Source of the DNA: Lanius collurio
Lineage: Eukaryota; Chordata; Aves; Passeriformes; Laniidae
DNA length: 64,000 nt
Direction: 5' to 3'
NCBI GenBank assembly: GCA_020086605.1
Contig: JACBWW010000003.1
Coordinates: 56,046,206 to 56,110,205 of the forward strand
Of the stretch, positions 13,156 to 26,500 are shown piece after piece. A program made the translations under genes and the position numbers. Under the pieces are notes generated by a model that saw only the letters and a program-made list of their open reading frames with translations, was not told the DNA's origin and ran no database searches. The number at the start of each line of letters is the position of its first letter. The stretch's first letter is position 1.

Positions 13156-13385
13156 TCACCATCCTCGAAGGGGCCTGGGATTGGGGAGCGTATCAGCAGC
13201 AAGGGGTGACTCAGCAGTGAGAAGTGGTTTCCAGCCAAACCTGCCTCCCACGGCGACCGACTCCGAGAGGGAGTAACCAGCCCGTGTGTGCAAACACGTC
13301 GGCTCGGCGAGAGGGGATGGCAGCCACTCCTCACACAACATCTGCCTCCACTGGCAGTCTCTCGTGTGCCCACGTAGCGCCAGCC
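13156..13385. promoter_or_regulatory. CpG-rich patch with MARE/NF-E2-like site
   Basis: About 13 CpGs lie within some 230 bases, clustered at 13250-13315. Inside is TGACTCAGCA at 13207-13216, the reverse complement of the TGCTGAGTCA core bound by small-Maf heterodimers such as NF-E2 and NRF2. Retained CpGs in a CpG-depleted neighbourhood suggest a hypomethylated regulatory element. No TATA box or first exon is evident, so an enhancer is more likely than a promoter. Function is inferred from the motif only. Confidence 0.3.
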
Positions 13386-16300
13386 TCAGCAGCCAGGCAC
13401 CCAGAGTGGATCTCCCCTTGCAGTCCTTGCCCAGCCTGCAGCAGAGGATCCCTTGCCTGCCTGTCTCACAGCTTGCCTGGCACCTGTGTCTCTGCAGACC
13501 TCAGCTCTAGGAGGGGACAGCAGCACTTTGGGAAGCCCCAGAGAGAAGATGGGATTGTAGCTTTTATACATTTTATACACAAAGATAATGTGATAAAGTG
13601 AGGTTGCCCTCTGCACTGCTTTGTCACCCCCAAACCCAGCCTCAGGTTGGTTTGGCTGTGTCCTGTGGGACAAGACCAGAGTGGGACTGGGAACAGACTG
13701 GCTGTGCAGGAGCAGGATGCTCAGAGACATCCCCAGCTCTGCTGTGGACTCACTGCATGAGGCTATAAGGGCAGGGATCGTTTCTCTTCTCTGTATTTAA
13801 AGGCTAAAAAAGCAACTCTGACCTACCGAGATTAAAATAGCTCAAGAGCCTGGTCTGTGTCTTATTAACTGATCATTGCCAGAGAGGAAGAGAAAAAATA
13901 AACTCTGAAAAAACTCTTTCACTTGCTTCGTCCCACTGCTGTCTAATTCCCACAACCTCTACCTGCCTCCCTAGGCCCGTGTGTACCTCTTAGCACAAGC
14001 AACAAACTTGGTTGTCCCAAGAGAGAGAGAATCCTGGTGCAATGCACAGGGAACCCTATAATGTAGCTTGTAGTTAAGTGCAAATTTCATTAAAAATACT
14101 GTTGAAAGACAGGGAAGGTGGATGATGAACCAAAGGCTAGAACAGAGGGACTCCTGCTGACATCACTACAGCTACTTTGGTGTCTTCAACTGGAGTCAGA
14201 CTGGGTGTGGAGTCTGGGACATCTTGTAGACCTCAGCCCTCTACTGTTGTGAGTAGTGCTGGTGGGAGATGGTTTTGAAGTCCCTTTTAGACAGTTTTTG
14301 GCCAGAGAATTGTGTGCATCCAAGAGGCTAGAGATGATTAGAGTTATTTTTGCTAGCATATTTCATTAAAAAACATCCTTGGTGATACAGTTACTCAGTT
14401 CTTTGTTCTGTGAGTTACAACATGAGAATAAACATTTCCGTGCGTAGGGAAAGGCTGATTAGTCTCTACTAAATTCACAATGAGTAGCACCAAAATAGTG
14501 GCCTTGAGAAGCTACAAAGCTTTTGTCAAATAGGGGTAAAATGGTCCAAAGCCTAAAGCCTGGCTTCCACTCCTGGAGGAAGCACCAGTCATATGCTGTA
14601 TGCTTCAGGATTCTGCTGCATTCCTTCCAGCTGCTGGCTTGCTCCAGCAGATGATGTTCTGAGCTCAGTACCTGGAGTCTGTGGAGCTGGCAAGGTAAGC
14701 AGAGCACTTGCAGATTGCTGGAGAGGGAAGAGATCCTTCAGCAGATCCTCTTCCTCGTATTTCCATCACAGCCACTCACTCCTCACCTGCTGCTGCTGCT
14801 TGGCCACGCTGGCCCATTATTGCAAAGACAGTGTCCGGTGGTGTAACATTATTTTAGCTGTGAGAAACACAATCCCTTGCCACTTGCATCAAGTAATTCC
14901 TACCACATAAATCTATGTGCTTGTGTTTTTCCTCTGTTTACATAATCTATAACTATTTTTAGCTAAGCAAGGACTTTTCATTGTTCTCTCTGCTTATTTT
15001 CAAAAACTTTAACATGTAGCATCATATTAGTTCCAATTATTTTGTGTTGTTTTTCTTCCCTATTCCCTTCATTCCTTGCCCCCTCTCCTTGGTGCATCAT
15101 AGCTCATGGTCTCCTTCCCAACAGGCACAGGCTGGTTTCAGCATGTCTGCTCCACTCTGATTTAGCCTAGCCCCTTCCCCCAACACAAAATTAATAAACC
15201 CTTCTCACAATACCCAGTCACAGTTGCTTGTGGCTTATTTCCAGCTCTTAAACTTACAAACCTATTTATAGCTCAAAAGCCTTGGAAAGAGATCATTAAG
15301 GGAATAAATTTGTGAATGTAGAACAAAGATCCGATTCTGGGATTTTCTTTACGCAATTACTTGGTGTAAATAACAATGTTTGACACCTGCTTTCCTCTCC
15401 CACTGAAGTCTCAAAGCAGTTTACATCTATGAATCCATTGAGCCCGAATGCTGCAGAGAGAGGATCTTAGACTGACACCATGTTCTTATCTACTGATGTT
15501 ATTTTTCTTTTAAATTCACTGACTTGCTCTTACTCTGTCTGTGACCCCACTCACGCTCCTTCTCACTTCAGAGGCTGAGGCATGGATGAATTAGACCTTC
15601 ACAAATTTGAATTATATCAAAAATATAGCACTACAGCCCTGAATGGTGACATTCAATGGAGACCCTGAGCTCCTTGCTTTATTCTAAGCCATTAAGCATC
15701 ATCGTTCATCTATAAAATACAGCACAGTTACACACTGGTGCAGAGAAATTGTTTTTTCCCCGTATTTCTTCATTTCACTTCACTATGAATGTAATGTGAA
15801 TATCATTCACATTGTGAGTGTGGGGCTAAGGAGTTCCATCCTAGTCTGCCCTTCTGTGACATCCTGAATACATTTTTTTGTGCAAATTATGTTTTGCTGT
15901 TTTCCTTTGGTTCTGATGAAAAACTGCAAACTTGCAGTTATTGTTTGAAAACCAGTGCTAAGTTGAAAAGTTCATGCATTACTCATGGGACTGAACTTCA
16001 AAACCAGGGTTTCTCTTCTGGATCATATTTCTACACAGGGAAATCAGGACTCAACAATGACAAACCCCAAAGAGGACTCAAACTAAGAACACAGCCACAT
16101 GACTTTTTTATTCTCAAATTAATATTTTTCCATTTCCCTGACCCCTTCAGACCAAAGTGTCACTTTGCTGCAGTTTGTGAAAGCTCAGCTCTGTTGTGGG
16201 CCTGTTTGCAGGCTCTTTCCATGGGGGCCACTGTTGCTAGGACATGTATGTTGATTTAACCAAGCAAAGCCATCTACTTGCACCTGATATGGCCCAGCAG

Positions 16301-18237
16301 TTGGTGAAAGTACAGCAAGGCCAGATATTTCAAGCACTAGATGAGTCCTTTCATAACTGTTTTTTTGCAAGATATTTTGTTTAAACTTCAAGCCCATGTT
16401 CCCAAAAAGTGTCTTTTGGTGGAAGGGTTGATTTGCTTGGGAAAATTTATTTTTTCCCTGAATCATCATCTTCCTTGAATCTTTACTGTGAGCCTTGACA
16501 AATGTTTCAAAGTCCATTCAATTTTCCCTGGGCAATCATCAACCTGTGGATCAGAGGCTTCATTCTGAAGACTGCTGGCCACGCTCAGGCAGTGCTGTGA
16601 GTTCAGAACTCCTCTATTACACAGATTATTACATCGATCCCTTGTATGCAGAGGTGTGCCTAAAAGATATGCCTCAGTGATATGTCTGCTTGAAAAATAA
16701 ATCAAAAATTAGCTCTATTTATGAAGTAAATTTTAATATGTCAGGATATTAGGCCTCAGCTACGAGAATTCAAGTATATTGCTGTTTTTAGGCGAGGGGC
16801 GTAACATAGTGATAAAGAGGGGACACAGGGAGTGAGGTAAAGGGTGGGGAGATGAGCTGGAACCACAATTCTTTAGTGCATCATAAGGTATGACTTGGGG
16901 CAAGACCAGAAATGCCTCTAGGCATCAAGTGCATGTCTAAACGTCGTCAGATTCCAGAGGTTTTCTTCTACCTGTGTGCAAAGCTTGACCTGGTTGGTCT
17001 CCTCACAGCTCATGTAATGAGATGGATTAAAAACCCTCTTTCACCCCTTCAGTCTATGTGCAGGGCACAGTCACTTTGAAACCATGATGGACTTGGCAAA
17101 AAGACTTACTGAGATTCTTTAATATTCCTCCTTGTTATGTTCATTGGTCTGTGTTTACATGTTTTTGCCCACAGCATGTTCACCATCACATTTTATTCAC
17201 CTGAAATATGCCTACACTTAGACTGAGCGTTCAGAGCTTTGTGATATCCTTCTGTGTCTCATCCTCCATCCTTGGCCCAGATACATCTCCTTTACACCTT
17301 AACAGATATTCGTTGGAGCAGAAACCTGTTGGCTCTGTGGAGGTGCCAGCTGATCTTTAGGGCATAAAAAAATTACGGCCCAGAACGGGGCCAAGTAGCT
17401 GATGAACAGCAGTGGCAGGTGCCAAGTCACTGATGGCTGTCGGGCCTGTTCTTCTCCTGGCTACTCCTGTGCTGAGGAACTGGTGCCAGTGACCACCCTT
17501 GGGTCCTGGGGCCAGCTGGCATTGTCTGGCCATCTCCCTACTTTTAGCTTCTCTTCCAAAACAAGTTTGAAAACTTCCTGCTATTACTATTAGTCCCTGG
17601 TCCAGGCTAACTCCTGAACCTTTATTGAGGAGACTGCTGGTTACCCTTGATCATGCCCAAGACCACTCCAGAGTTGATGTTTCAGTACTTGACCCTGCTC
17701 TCCAGTACTCTTTATGCCAAATGAATGCTAATTTGCTTTGTGGTTTAGCAGTATCTTATTTCCAGACATAAAGCATTTTTTTGCCTGCTTGGTGGGTGCT
17801 AATTTCTGTGAATCCCCTTGTTGTATCCCAGTTTTCAGTGCATGTTTCCCTTTGCATATCTGCAGCAACATAATGTGTGTGTGTTCTCTACAATTAAAAA
17901 ATGGCAGCAGTATTGTAGAGATACAACCAAAATCTCTGTTTTAAAGTAATCATAAACCATAGTTCACAATTTCCCTTACTTATTTGCAGCAAGATAAACC
18001 AATCCCTACTGAATCCCAGGCTACACATCCAGCTAGTATTTCTGCAAGATATACACGTCTGTGCCCCAGGCCTTTCAAGATTTGAAGAGCCTGGAGGATC
18101 AGGTCCTAAATAGCTCACTAAAGGTCATGAGGAAAATCTGAACAGGATGTAGAAACAGCTTTTCCAAGAGAAAAGCCAGCACAGCAGCCCCTGGAGCACA
18201 TTTTTCTCAAATTTAATGGATGATGGGAGCTCATGAG
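13386..18237. other. Unique non-coding stretch
   Basis: No gene or transposon recognised. A short inverted repeat sits at 15793-15813 (9-bp arms AATGTGAAT/ATTCACATT, 3-base loop). A (CTG)4 run occurs near 14788. Open frames are all 125 codons or shorter and lack known motifs. Confidence 0.55.
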
Positions 18238-18762
18238 AGGATGGCCTCATGAGATCCCACCTGGAGTACTGCATCCAGTTCTGGGTCCCTCATCACAAGA
18301 AGGACACGGACCAGTTGCAGTGAGTTCAGAGGAAGGTCATGAAGATGGTCAGTGGGCTTGAGATCCTCTGGTATGAAGACAGGCTGAGAGAATTGGGGTT
18401 GTACTGCCTGGAGAAGTGAAGGCTGCAGGGAGACCTTAGAGCACCTTCCAGTATGTAAAGGGGCTACAGGAGGTCTGGAGAGAGACTTTTTAACAAAGGC
18501 ACAGGGCAAGGGGGAATGGCTTTAAACTGCAAGAGGATAGATCCAGCTTAGATATTAGTAAGAAATTCTTTACCGTGAGAGTGGTGGGGCACTGGCACAG
18601 GTTGCCCAGAAAAGCTGTGGATACTCCATCCCTGGCAGTGTTCAAGGCCAGGTTGGATGGGGCTCAGAGCAACCTGGTCTAGTGGAAGATGACCCTACCC
18701 ATGTCAGGAGAATCAGAACTAGATGATCTTTGAGGTCCCTTCTGACCCAAGGTGTTCCATGT
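18238..18762 (+). mobile_element. CR1 non-LTR retrotransposon, 3' part
   Basis: Sense-orientation, 5'-truncated CR1. The DNA begins in the part of ORF2 that reads [10 protein letters not shown] in intact relatives (plus strand from about 18258). It continues through the [12 protein letters not shown] and [12 protein letters not shown] blocks and ends with the GGTTGGATGGGGCTC and CTAGATGATCTTTGAGG blocks of the 3' untranslated region. Stops and frameshifts interrupt the frame, so this copy is more decayed than the one at 7.2 kb. The ATTCTATGAT tail is lost or unrecognisable. Confidence 0.92.
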
Positions 18763-21700
18763 TTATGTCCCTTATTTATTTTTCCCTCTATAAAAACATG
18801 TGGAAGCAACCTTAGTTCCTGTAGGCAGGAGTCATAGCTCCAAAAGAAGTCAGGAAACTAATCTCAAGGGAAAAGAAGGAATCCATAGGGCAGAGGAATG
18901 GTCAAAAGGTCTTAGTTGTATGTGTGTTCATATATTGCAACTCAAAGGTGAGTAAAACAACTTCCATGAGAGTGTTATACTGAAGAAGGCTGAAAAAAAA
19001 AACATGAAAGCAGTATAAAACAGAAAGAATGAATGGAAAAGAGCAAGGAAGGGCCGTGCACCATGTTGTCTGCAAAGAGCAGCTACAAAGGGAAGTCCAA
19101 CTAATCTTTGCTGACTCTAATCTGGTTGGTAGGTAGGTTCTCCTCGTGAAGATGAGAAGTAGCACACATAGCTCCAGACACGAGCACACTCTGCACCAAT
19201 TGTGGGTGGCTCTTCAGCATCCATAGGGGACAGACATGCTCAAGGGCAAATCAGGGACAGCCCTGGTGAGTCCTGGAGCAAATCCTGTCAGATGCTTATC
19301 ACATTCAGGATGTGGTGGTTCAATCTGCCTGTATTAAAACTGGGGAAAAATTAGGATAAGGTTATGGTAAGGCAATATCCTTTTTATTAACACAGGGTTC
19401 ACCCCTCACTTCCCTATTTACTAAAACAGCAATATTTTAAAATAACATTTTTATTTTTTACCATGCTTGGATCCTGGGGTCTTATTTCTGCTGTCACATC
19501 CAGTCTGCTAAGAGAGGTAGATTCTGTATCTCAGTCTGAGGTATGACTTTCTGTTTGTTCTTTTGAATGACTTTGCCCAAAGGGGTGATAATAAAAAAAT
19601 GTGAAAGCTGGTGTCAAAATAATTTCTCTGAGCCTGGAACACATTTTTTTCATTATTCCTGACATTCTCTTTTATTTGTATTTTTTTCTCCACTTCCCCA
19701 CTTACATTCAGTATTAAAGCAAAGTAAAACATATAGTGCAGATAATTCTCCTTTCATATTTCATTGCTAACATTGGCCCATTCTCATGTGAATATGTGGG
19801 ACCTCTGAACATCACATCTGGTCTTTATATTCCTGTGATTTATGAAGACACATGATTTTCCATTCACAAGTGCATAAGAGCATGGTCATATGACTCCTGC
19901 AATTGGGAGCTCTCCTGCTATTTAGCCAGAGCCAAAAGCTACAGAAGCATCCCAGAAGCAATCTCACCCAGCACCAAACAGAAAAAAAAAAAAAAAGGAA
20001 AAAGAAATGCTTAATATTGTCATACAGATCATCTAGAATAGATCTTATTGTTTCCTCCCATTCTGCTGGCCAATTGGGGTGACGCTTGCAAGAAGAGGGG
20101 GGCTAACCCAGTGCTTCATGCTTGTTATTCCTTTGTTTGGAAAGCTGGGATCTGGATGGGCTTTAGGAACCTGTCCCTCCATGATATTTAGAAGGATGTC
20201 AGGCATGTCTGGTGTTTTCTTGGTTCATGCTGGTGAAGAACTGAGGGGAAGAGGGCCTGCCCATGTTGCTGCAAGGCTGTTGATATGTGCTGTCAGGCCT
20301 TCAGTGCCCCTGTGACGTGGTCTATAAGGAGGTGCCAGTGTCAGTGCTCCCACTCCATCTGTGTGGCTCTTGGATGCTCTCAGCATGGAGGGAGCAGGAG
20401 CCAAATGGCAGCTAAGTCATGTTGGAAAGGATCAAGAACAGATGATGCTGTTCCAGAGCTAATCCTCAAATAAGGCTGCTTCAGGAAGAGAGTTCATCTC
20501 CTGGTGATACCATATTGACACACAGCCACTGGCACAGCTGGCAGGGGGCCTCTCCCTGTCTCAGTCCTCTTCACCTCTTTCTAAATTGTTTCCTCCCTCC
20601 CCCATGTTTTCTGTTTCACAGCCTTCTGTAAGGGAGCTGGCCTGCTTCTAAACACATTCACAGCTATTTCATACAGTCAACAAAAGCAGGGGGCTGATTT
20701 TTGAACTTGTGCCACCCTTTTGACATTTGCATTTGGGAAATAGCCTCTCCAAACCTATATGTCAGGGGTGACATTTCAGAATCAGTGGAGGTTTGGCTGG
20801 CACCACAGCTTTGGTCCCAGGCTTGGCCATTTCTCCCAAAGGCAGTGAGGGGTAAACATTTGTACACTCAGTCTAAATAAAACATAAGATGACATGTTTT
20901 CACTGTCTAGTATGGAAATTTCAGCAACTCTTTAAACAATGTATTAGATGATGTAGTGACCTGGAGGGAACAGTGGTGCAGCTCCCACATCAAAGACAAT
21001 GAAAAAGGTGGGAAAATGACAGATGTTCCATATGCAGTTACTTCCATCCACCTATGTCTTTAATATCCACAGCTGAAAAATGGTTCAAATGAAAATTATT
21101 GTTCACTCTGGGTTCCTTGGCAAACTGTAGTGCCACAAAGCTTGTAAAAATGAATCGGGATGCTACAGTCAGTTGGTCTTAGTGAGCTACTGATGTCAAA
21201 TAGTATTTGCTTGTGGCTGAAACAAGGCACTGGGATTCTCCTGGCATTTGCTAGTTTCCACCACTGTTTTGAAATGGTGGCTTAGGGCTAGGCTTTGTTT
21301 TCTTGCTGCTCTCCTGCCTGCACCAAACAGTATTTCCTACCTTGAAGAAATACTGGTGCTGGAAAATTAGCAGGGCGTACCAAGAGCCTGGCATGACGTG
21401 GCCACTGCTGGAAATTCCAGGGACTGTTTACTGCAAGGACATAGGTTAAATAAAAGCACTGGTTTTATTTCATTGTGGTTGTTGCTGTCTGTCAGCAGCA
21501 CTGGGAACGCAGCAGTGAACACATCATCACTGTTGTCTGGCATAATGGAGGAGCTGGCCCACAGGCTGAGCATGGGAAGTTCATGAAGGTAGGGTGCACA
21601 GTTGGTTTTTACAGGGAGACACACATTTTCCTGGCATGGGTGATGCACACAATGAGAACAGTTCAGAGAATTGCTTTGAGCAGACACACTTTACAAATAA

Positions 21701-22825
21701 TGTTTGTCCTGTTTTGAAACAAACAGGGTGTGATTGAAAAGCACAAGGATATTGTCAGTGCCACAATGAGAAAATCATAAAGGCAGTCACACGTGACATG
21801 TTGACTGAGTTCACATAGCGGGACACCTCTGAAACTTGAATTTGCAAAAGAACAGAAGAAAGCTGGGTCTTCAGATCCTACAGTTTTTCAGTGGGTTTTA
21901 AGTGCCCAGCACCCATCAGCATTTAAAATAACAAACACTTGATACTTGAATTTAATGCAAAAACAGGCATTAATGCACTTTTCTCAGTTCAGACAAGTGA
22001 TTCCTGGCTTGGGCTGCAGTGTTGAGGAGATGCTGTCACTGAAAGTAAAAGGTTGATGTCAGGAGATGCAGTAGTGGCCTGTCTGGCTCCCAGATGGTGG
22101 GGGTGGCAGATGTGGCCAGGAATGGATTACACCAGAGCAAGGGACCAGGAGTGCTCCAGAGGAGAATAAATCAGCCACTGTAATTACCCATGGGCAATGA
22201 AGGAAGGACAGAGACTGTTTCCCTATTGCAAAGCACACCATTTTTAAAGTTTGCGTTGGTTAGATTCTTTCTCAATATACAGAATTTCCTTTTTTTTTGT
22301 TCCATTCCTGTAGTTCACCAGACAATTCCTCCCAGCAAGTATTTCTGAGCAATAGAAAGTGCTGTGAGGTCTCTTCAGGACGCAAGGATGACTAACCCTG
22401 CAGCAAGTATCTCCAGCATAGATCAAGAAATGAGATGCAACCAAAGGACCTAGAAGCAGGTTCTAACCTCCTTTACATCAGCTGGATTCTCAAGTAACTC
22501 TAGGAGCATCAAAGGCTTTATCTGTCTTGTTTTAATATAAATAATCCAAAATCTGAGCTGAACTCCCTGCTGTCAGCAGCAATGATTTCATATGGGCAAG
22601 GGTGGATCCTGCCCCAGCTGGTTTTGGAATGATCTCTGTTTTTCACACTACTCTGGCAAATGAGGTTTAATCTGGGGTAACCTGACCCACTTTGTGTTGT
22701 GCCTTACCATAAGATCAGCTTCTTGAGCATGCAAAGTATGAGGTTCTCCTAGGTGGGCTGCCATCACCTTTCTCTCAGTATGGTGAGTCAGAGTAAGACC
22801 TGGTCTGTCCCTTGTTGGCACACAG
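18763..22825. other. Unique non-coding stretch
   Basis: No gene recognised. An A15 tract lies at 19982-19996. A 7-bp-arm inverted repeat (CCTGTTT/AAACAGG) lies at 21708-21727. Short frames on both strands carry no known motif. Confidence 0.55.
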
Positions 22826-23312
22826 GTGGAGACAGCAGTAACTGAGATCATCGGCTGGAATGACTCGAAATCTGCCCTTCATCGCCTCTTCACCGAGAGA
22901 GGGACTTGGATAAAGGAGGAAGAGGAGGAGAGCAAGTGGGGGAAAGATTTAAGCGACAGATTTAGGTAATTCCAATATATAAGTTAGAGTTTCTTACTGT
23001 TATATATATTTTGGATTGGAGACACGCTACTTGGATCCCTGACTACTACAGTCTGGAAATATGAGGAGTGATCTTGGCACTTTGGAGAGGGACACAGGGA
23101 TATTGCTGCATTATTTTTTAGAACAGACATGACCTTTTCTCTTTTCCTCCAGCTTTGCCTGCAGGAAGACTTTGACCATCCATGGGTTTCATATTGCCTC
23201 TAAAATGAGTTTCATTTTCGACGCCATGCCTTACATGGCAGGATGTGATTGTCAGACACTGCTCTACTTGCTCCATGCACATGCTCTGACAGCACTGACA
23301 TGTTTATTATGA
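22826..23312 (+). other. Speculative two-exon reading frame, product unknown
   Basis: First segment 22826-22965 (140 bases) follows a pyrimidine-rich ACACAG and ends at AG|GTAATT; only one frame is open. It has two Trp-containing motifs (IIGWNDSK, RGTWIK), then five consecutive Glu. After a would-be intron of 187 bases, CTTTTCCTCCAG (AG at 23151-23152) is an excellent 3' splice site. The next segment continues in the matching phase for 52 codons to a TGA at 23310-23312, with a CDC motif. Together they would give about 99 residues, with no initiating ATG, so an upstream exon would be needed. Five CpGs survive in the first segment. An AATAAA at 23315-23320 follows the stop but belongs to an old repeat. 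I recognise no family. Phase agreement has a one-in-three chance of being accidental. Confidence 0.15.
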
Positions 23313-23546
23313 TTAATAAACATTATTATTCATAGCACAGTGGCAGCTAGAGATTCTAATGATACATTAGGGCCCTGTTACTCTAAGCCTAGTGAAAACT
23401 CATAGGAAGAACAAGTAATTTAAATAGACAAAGAATGTTATTACTGTTTTACAGGTGAGACCCAGAGAGATTTCAAAATTCATCCTATACCTCATGGGAA
23501 GCTGTGCAGAATCAAAAGCTGAGATCACATCCCCCACGCTCTAACC
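23313..23546 (+). mobile_element. Ancient MIR/L3-type amniote repeat
   Basis: The order of blocks matches the old amniote repeat related to MIR and L3/CR1 3' ends: an A+T-rich start with ATTATTATTCATAGCACAGT, then GGGCCCTGTTACTCTA, then TAAATAGACAAAG, then ATTACTGTTTTACAGGTGAG, then CCAGAGAGATTT, and finally a part recalling the GATCTCCTGA end. Similarity is patchy, as expected for an insertion from before the split of birds and other reptiles. The exact family is uncertain. No coding capacity remains. Confidence 0.5.
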
Positions 23547-26500
23547 TCTAATTTCACTGAGATGAAAACAGAGGAGGAAAACCACTTGCATGCAGCCAAG
23601 TGCATCACAAGATGCTCACACTCTTTCTCTCAGCCCCACAGAGCTGAAGAACTTCTGGGTTTTTTTGGTTTTGTTTTTATGTTTCCCTTCCCTGGTGATT
23701 AATTCTTCTTTTCTTCTTGACTTGCAGCTTGTGAGTCATTGTTGTAGAGACAAAATTTTCATTCCAAACAATTTGAGCTCAATTTTAATCAGGAAGTCAA
23801 ACACTATTTTTCTTTTTTTTTTCTTTACCTCCCATTTTTATATTACACAGTATGAGATCAGACCCTACAAAAAGTAACCCAAGTTCTATTTGTATTAGTA
23901 TTTGATTGCATTTTACTGCACCAAATACCAGTTTACTTCCACAGAGGCTGGTGTGGAACATTTCAACATCTCTTTACTGCTGGGTTTCCTCATCCTGCTA
24001 GCAGTGGGGTTTCCTTGCCATGTCCAGTACATTTGGCATGATCACATACAAATAACTCAGTAAGTTGTCTCTAGTTCACTTGGAGCATGAAATGATGTCT
24101 CCATGATCTCTGCCACAAAAACTTGGTTGAGATTCAATTCCATCTTGGAATCTTAGCTTGTCCTGTTGTTCCTGAGAATTTGCTGACCACTGTCCTGCCT
24201 GGGCAGCAGCTCGAGAGACACCTCTATATTCTGGCCTATATCTGACCATGACTCTGCCATCCTTGTTTCCCCATTCCCTCTCTGCTTCAATTTACATTTT
24301 CAGCCCCCTCAGTGCACGTGGTTTGTTTTCTACGGAAATCTCCTTGGTGTTGTAATTTGGGTGAGGAAGGAGGTGGTGAAGGGTTATTTCCACACTGGTA
24401 TCTGCTTTCCTCTTTCTCTTGCTTCCATGCTTCATTTCACATCATCCTCAGCTAAACAGATGTGGTTATAACTTGCCAGTCTACACCATGCTGTGGGTCC
24501 TGTCCCAAATACCACTAAGATACATCCTCTTTAAAACCTTCAGCAGACCTGTGGGCCAGATGGGGACATCCAGGCATTCAGCACGTAATCTGGCACTGTT
24601 CCTGGTAGGATTTCCATGGATGGAGAGAAGTCATCCCTTCTTCCTCTTCAATAAGGGGCAGCAGCTTTAGGATATCAAATACAAGTACAGGCAATGGCTT
24701 GAGATAGGACATTGTGCAGTTATTAATGTTCCCACGCTACAAGCACAGTACTCTCCCTGCAGAGAGATAACCCTTCAGCACAGAGAGGTGGCTTTCTGGC
24801 ACTGCTGCTCCAGCCCACTTATCACTTGGCGTGGATACCTTTTAGAGGTTATAAATACATCCATGCCAAGATACTGCAAATTTGGTCAAGGATATGGACT
24901 TGTGGGTCATTTTGTCTCCTGGTATACCCAGTACAGCAAAATGCATTCCTCTTTATGATGTTAATTTTTAAGGAAGGTAAAATGAAGCAGACTTTTCCTT
25001 GAGGAAACAGAGCAGATAGCAAGATGTCAAGACATGCTGCATTTTGAGTAAAAAGGCATCATGAATGGCTGAATTTGAAGGCAAAGACCAGCTTTAAAGA
25101 CTATGATTTAGTCTGTTCTATTCATTTTATGTAAGGACAACAACTGACTGCCATCCACTGTGTTTCAAAGGACTGCCTCAAATGTTGTGTTTCAGCTCTA
25201 GACATTTGCTTCTTCTCAAACACTGAACCACCATGGTGCTTCATAACGCTTTTTATAGTTGTGAAGTACAGGGGCACTAAGTGCCTGACCAAAAACAAAC
25301 TTCTCAGTTGATATTCAAGTATGGAAGCACTGGAAACTATATGATGCCTTGAAGACAAGGGACTTCTTTTTTTCTTTGGAAAAATAGGACTCTTCCTGAT
25401 CAGTTCTGAGCATATCAAACAGCCAGGGATTTAACTGTAGATGCCAGGTAGCTGGAGAATACAGTGGCTGTGAGGAAGCATGTTCATTAAGAATGATGGA
25501 AGACTTCAACCCTGCTCATCTGTCCCCTGAGGACCCACTTGACAGAGAGCTTGACATCATTCCTGCACCTTCCATCTCTCTTGGGGATGATAGACTCATC
25601 TCCTCCTGAGAGAAAGAGATATGGCTCTTGGTGGCCCATTCACTGGGTACACACAAGGAAGGGAATTCTTGTGCCATTTCCCCTCCAGCATCCTCATGAA
25701 GATAAGTTGTGATAGACTGTAAAGGAAAACCCGAGCTTGCAAACCCCATGCTTTTGATTTACCTTGACAACAGTTGTGTTCCAATTCCCCTATCTTTGTG
25801 GGTTTGCTTTCTCTGTGCTTTGGAATTTTTAACCAACAGCTGATGTCAAAACAGAGCTGGGCTTCCCTGAACTTTCCACTTTTGATGGCAGACTTGTCAG
25901 ACCTCTCAAACCACAAAGATGTATGGGTGGTGAGGAGTTCTCTGAATGGCCAGACACTGCAGGGAGCGGCGCTGGCTGTTCATTGTGTGTCACTCTGAGT
26001 CACCACTGAATCCATCACAGAGATGGGAAAACACAGTGCTTGTCAAGGTACAGTGTTCTGAATGAAACAGAAAAAAACCACCTTGTATTGTGGATACGAA
26101 GATTTCCGTGGAGAATGCACTGCTATTTGAAATGAAAAATAACGAAGTGCAAGTGTAACAGGATCAAGGAGTCCTCTGGGGAATAAGGCTGAAGCATTAC
26201 ATGGTGCCAGATCCCTTAAAACACTAAATGAGGAGTTCACCAATTAACAGTGTATGTGAGCAGCTCTCTGACCTAAGCTCACTTTACTCAACACACATTG
26301 TCTGATGGCTTGGAAGTGAGAGGGAAGTTGTTCCCAGGAGGCAGAGGGTCACTGTGATATAACGTCTGCATTTGCAAAGCCAAGACTTGTTACTCATCCT
26401 TTAAATATCTATTTTAAATAGCATTATTGTTAAAAGTAGCCACAAGACAGACTTGTAACTCATACAAAACCACTGGTTCAAAGATTAGTACCCAAGTAGC

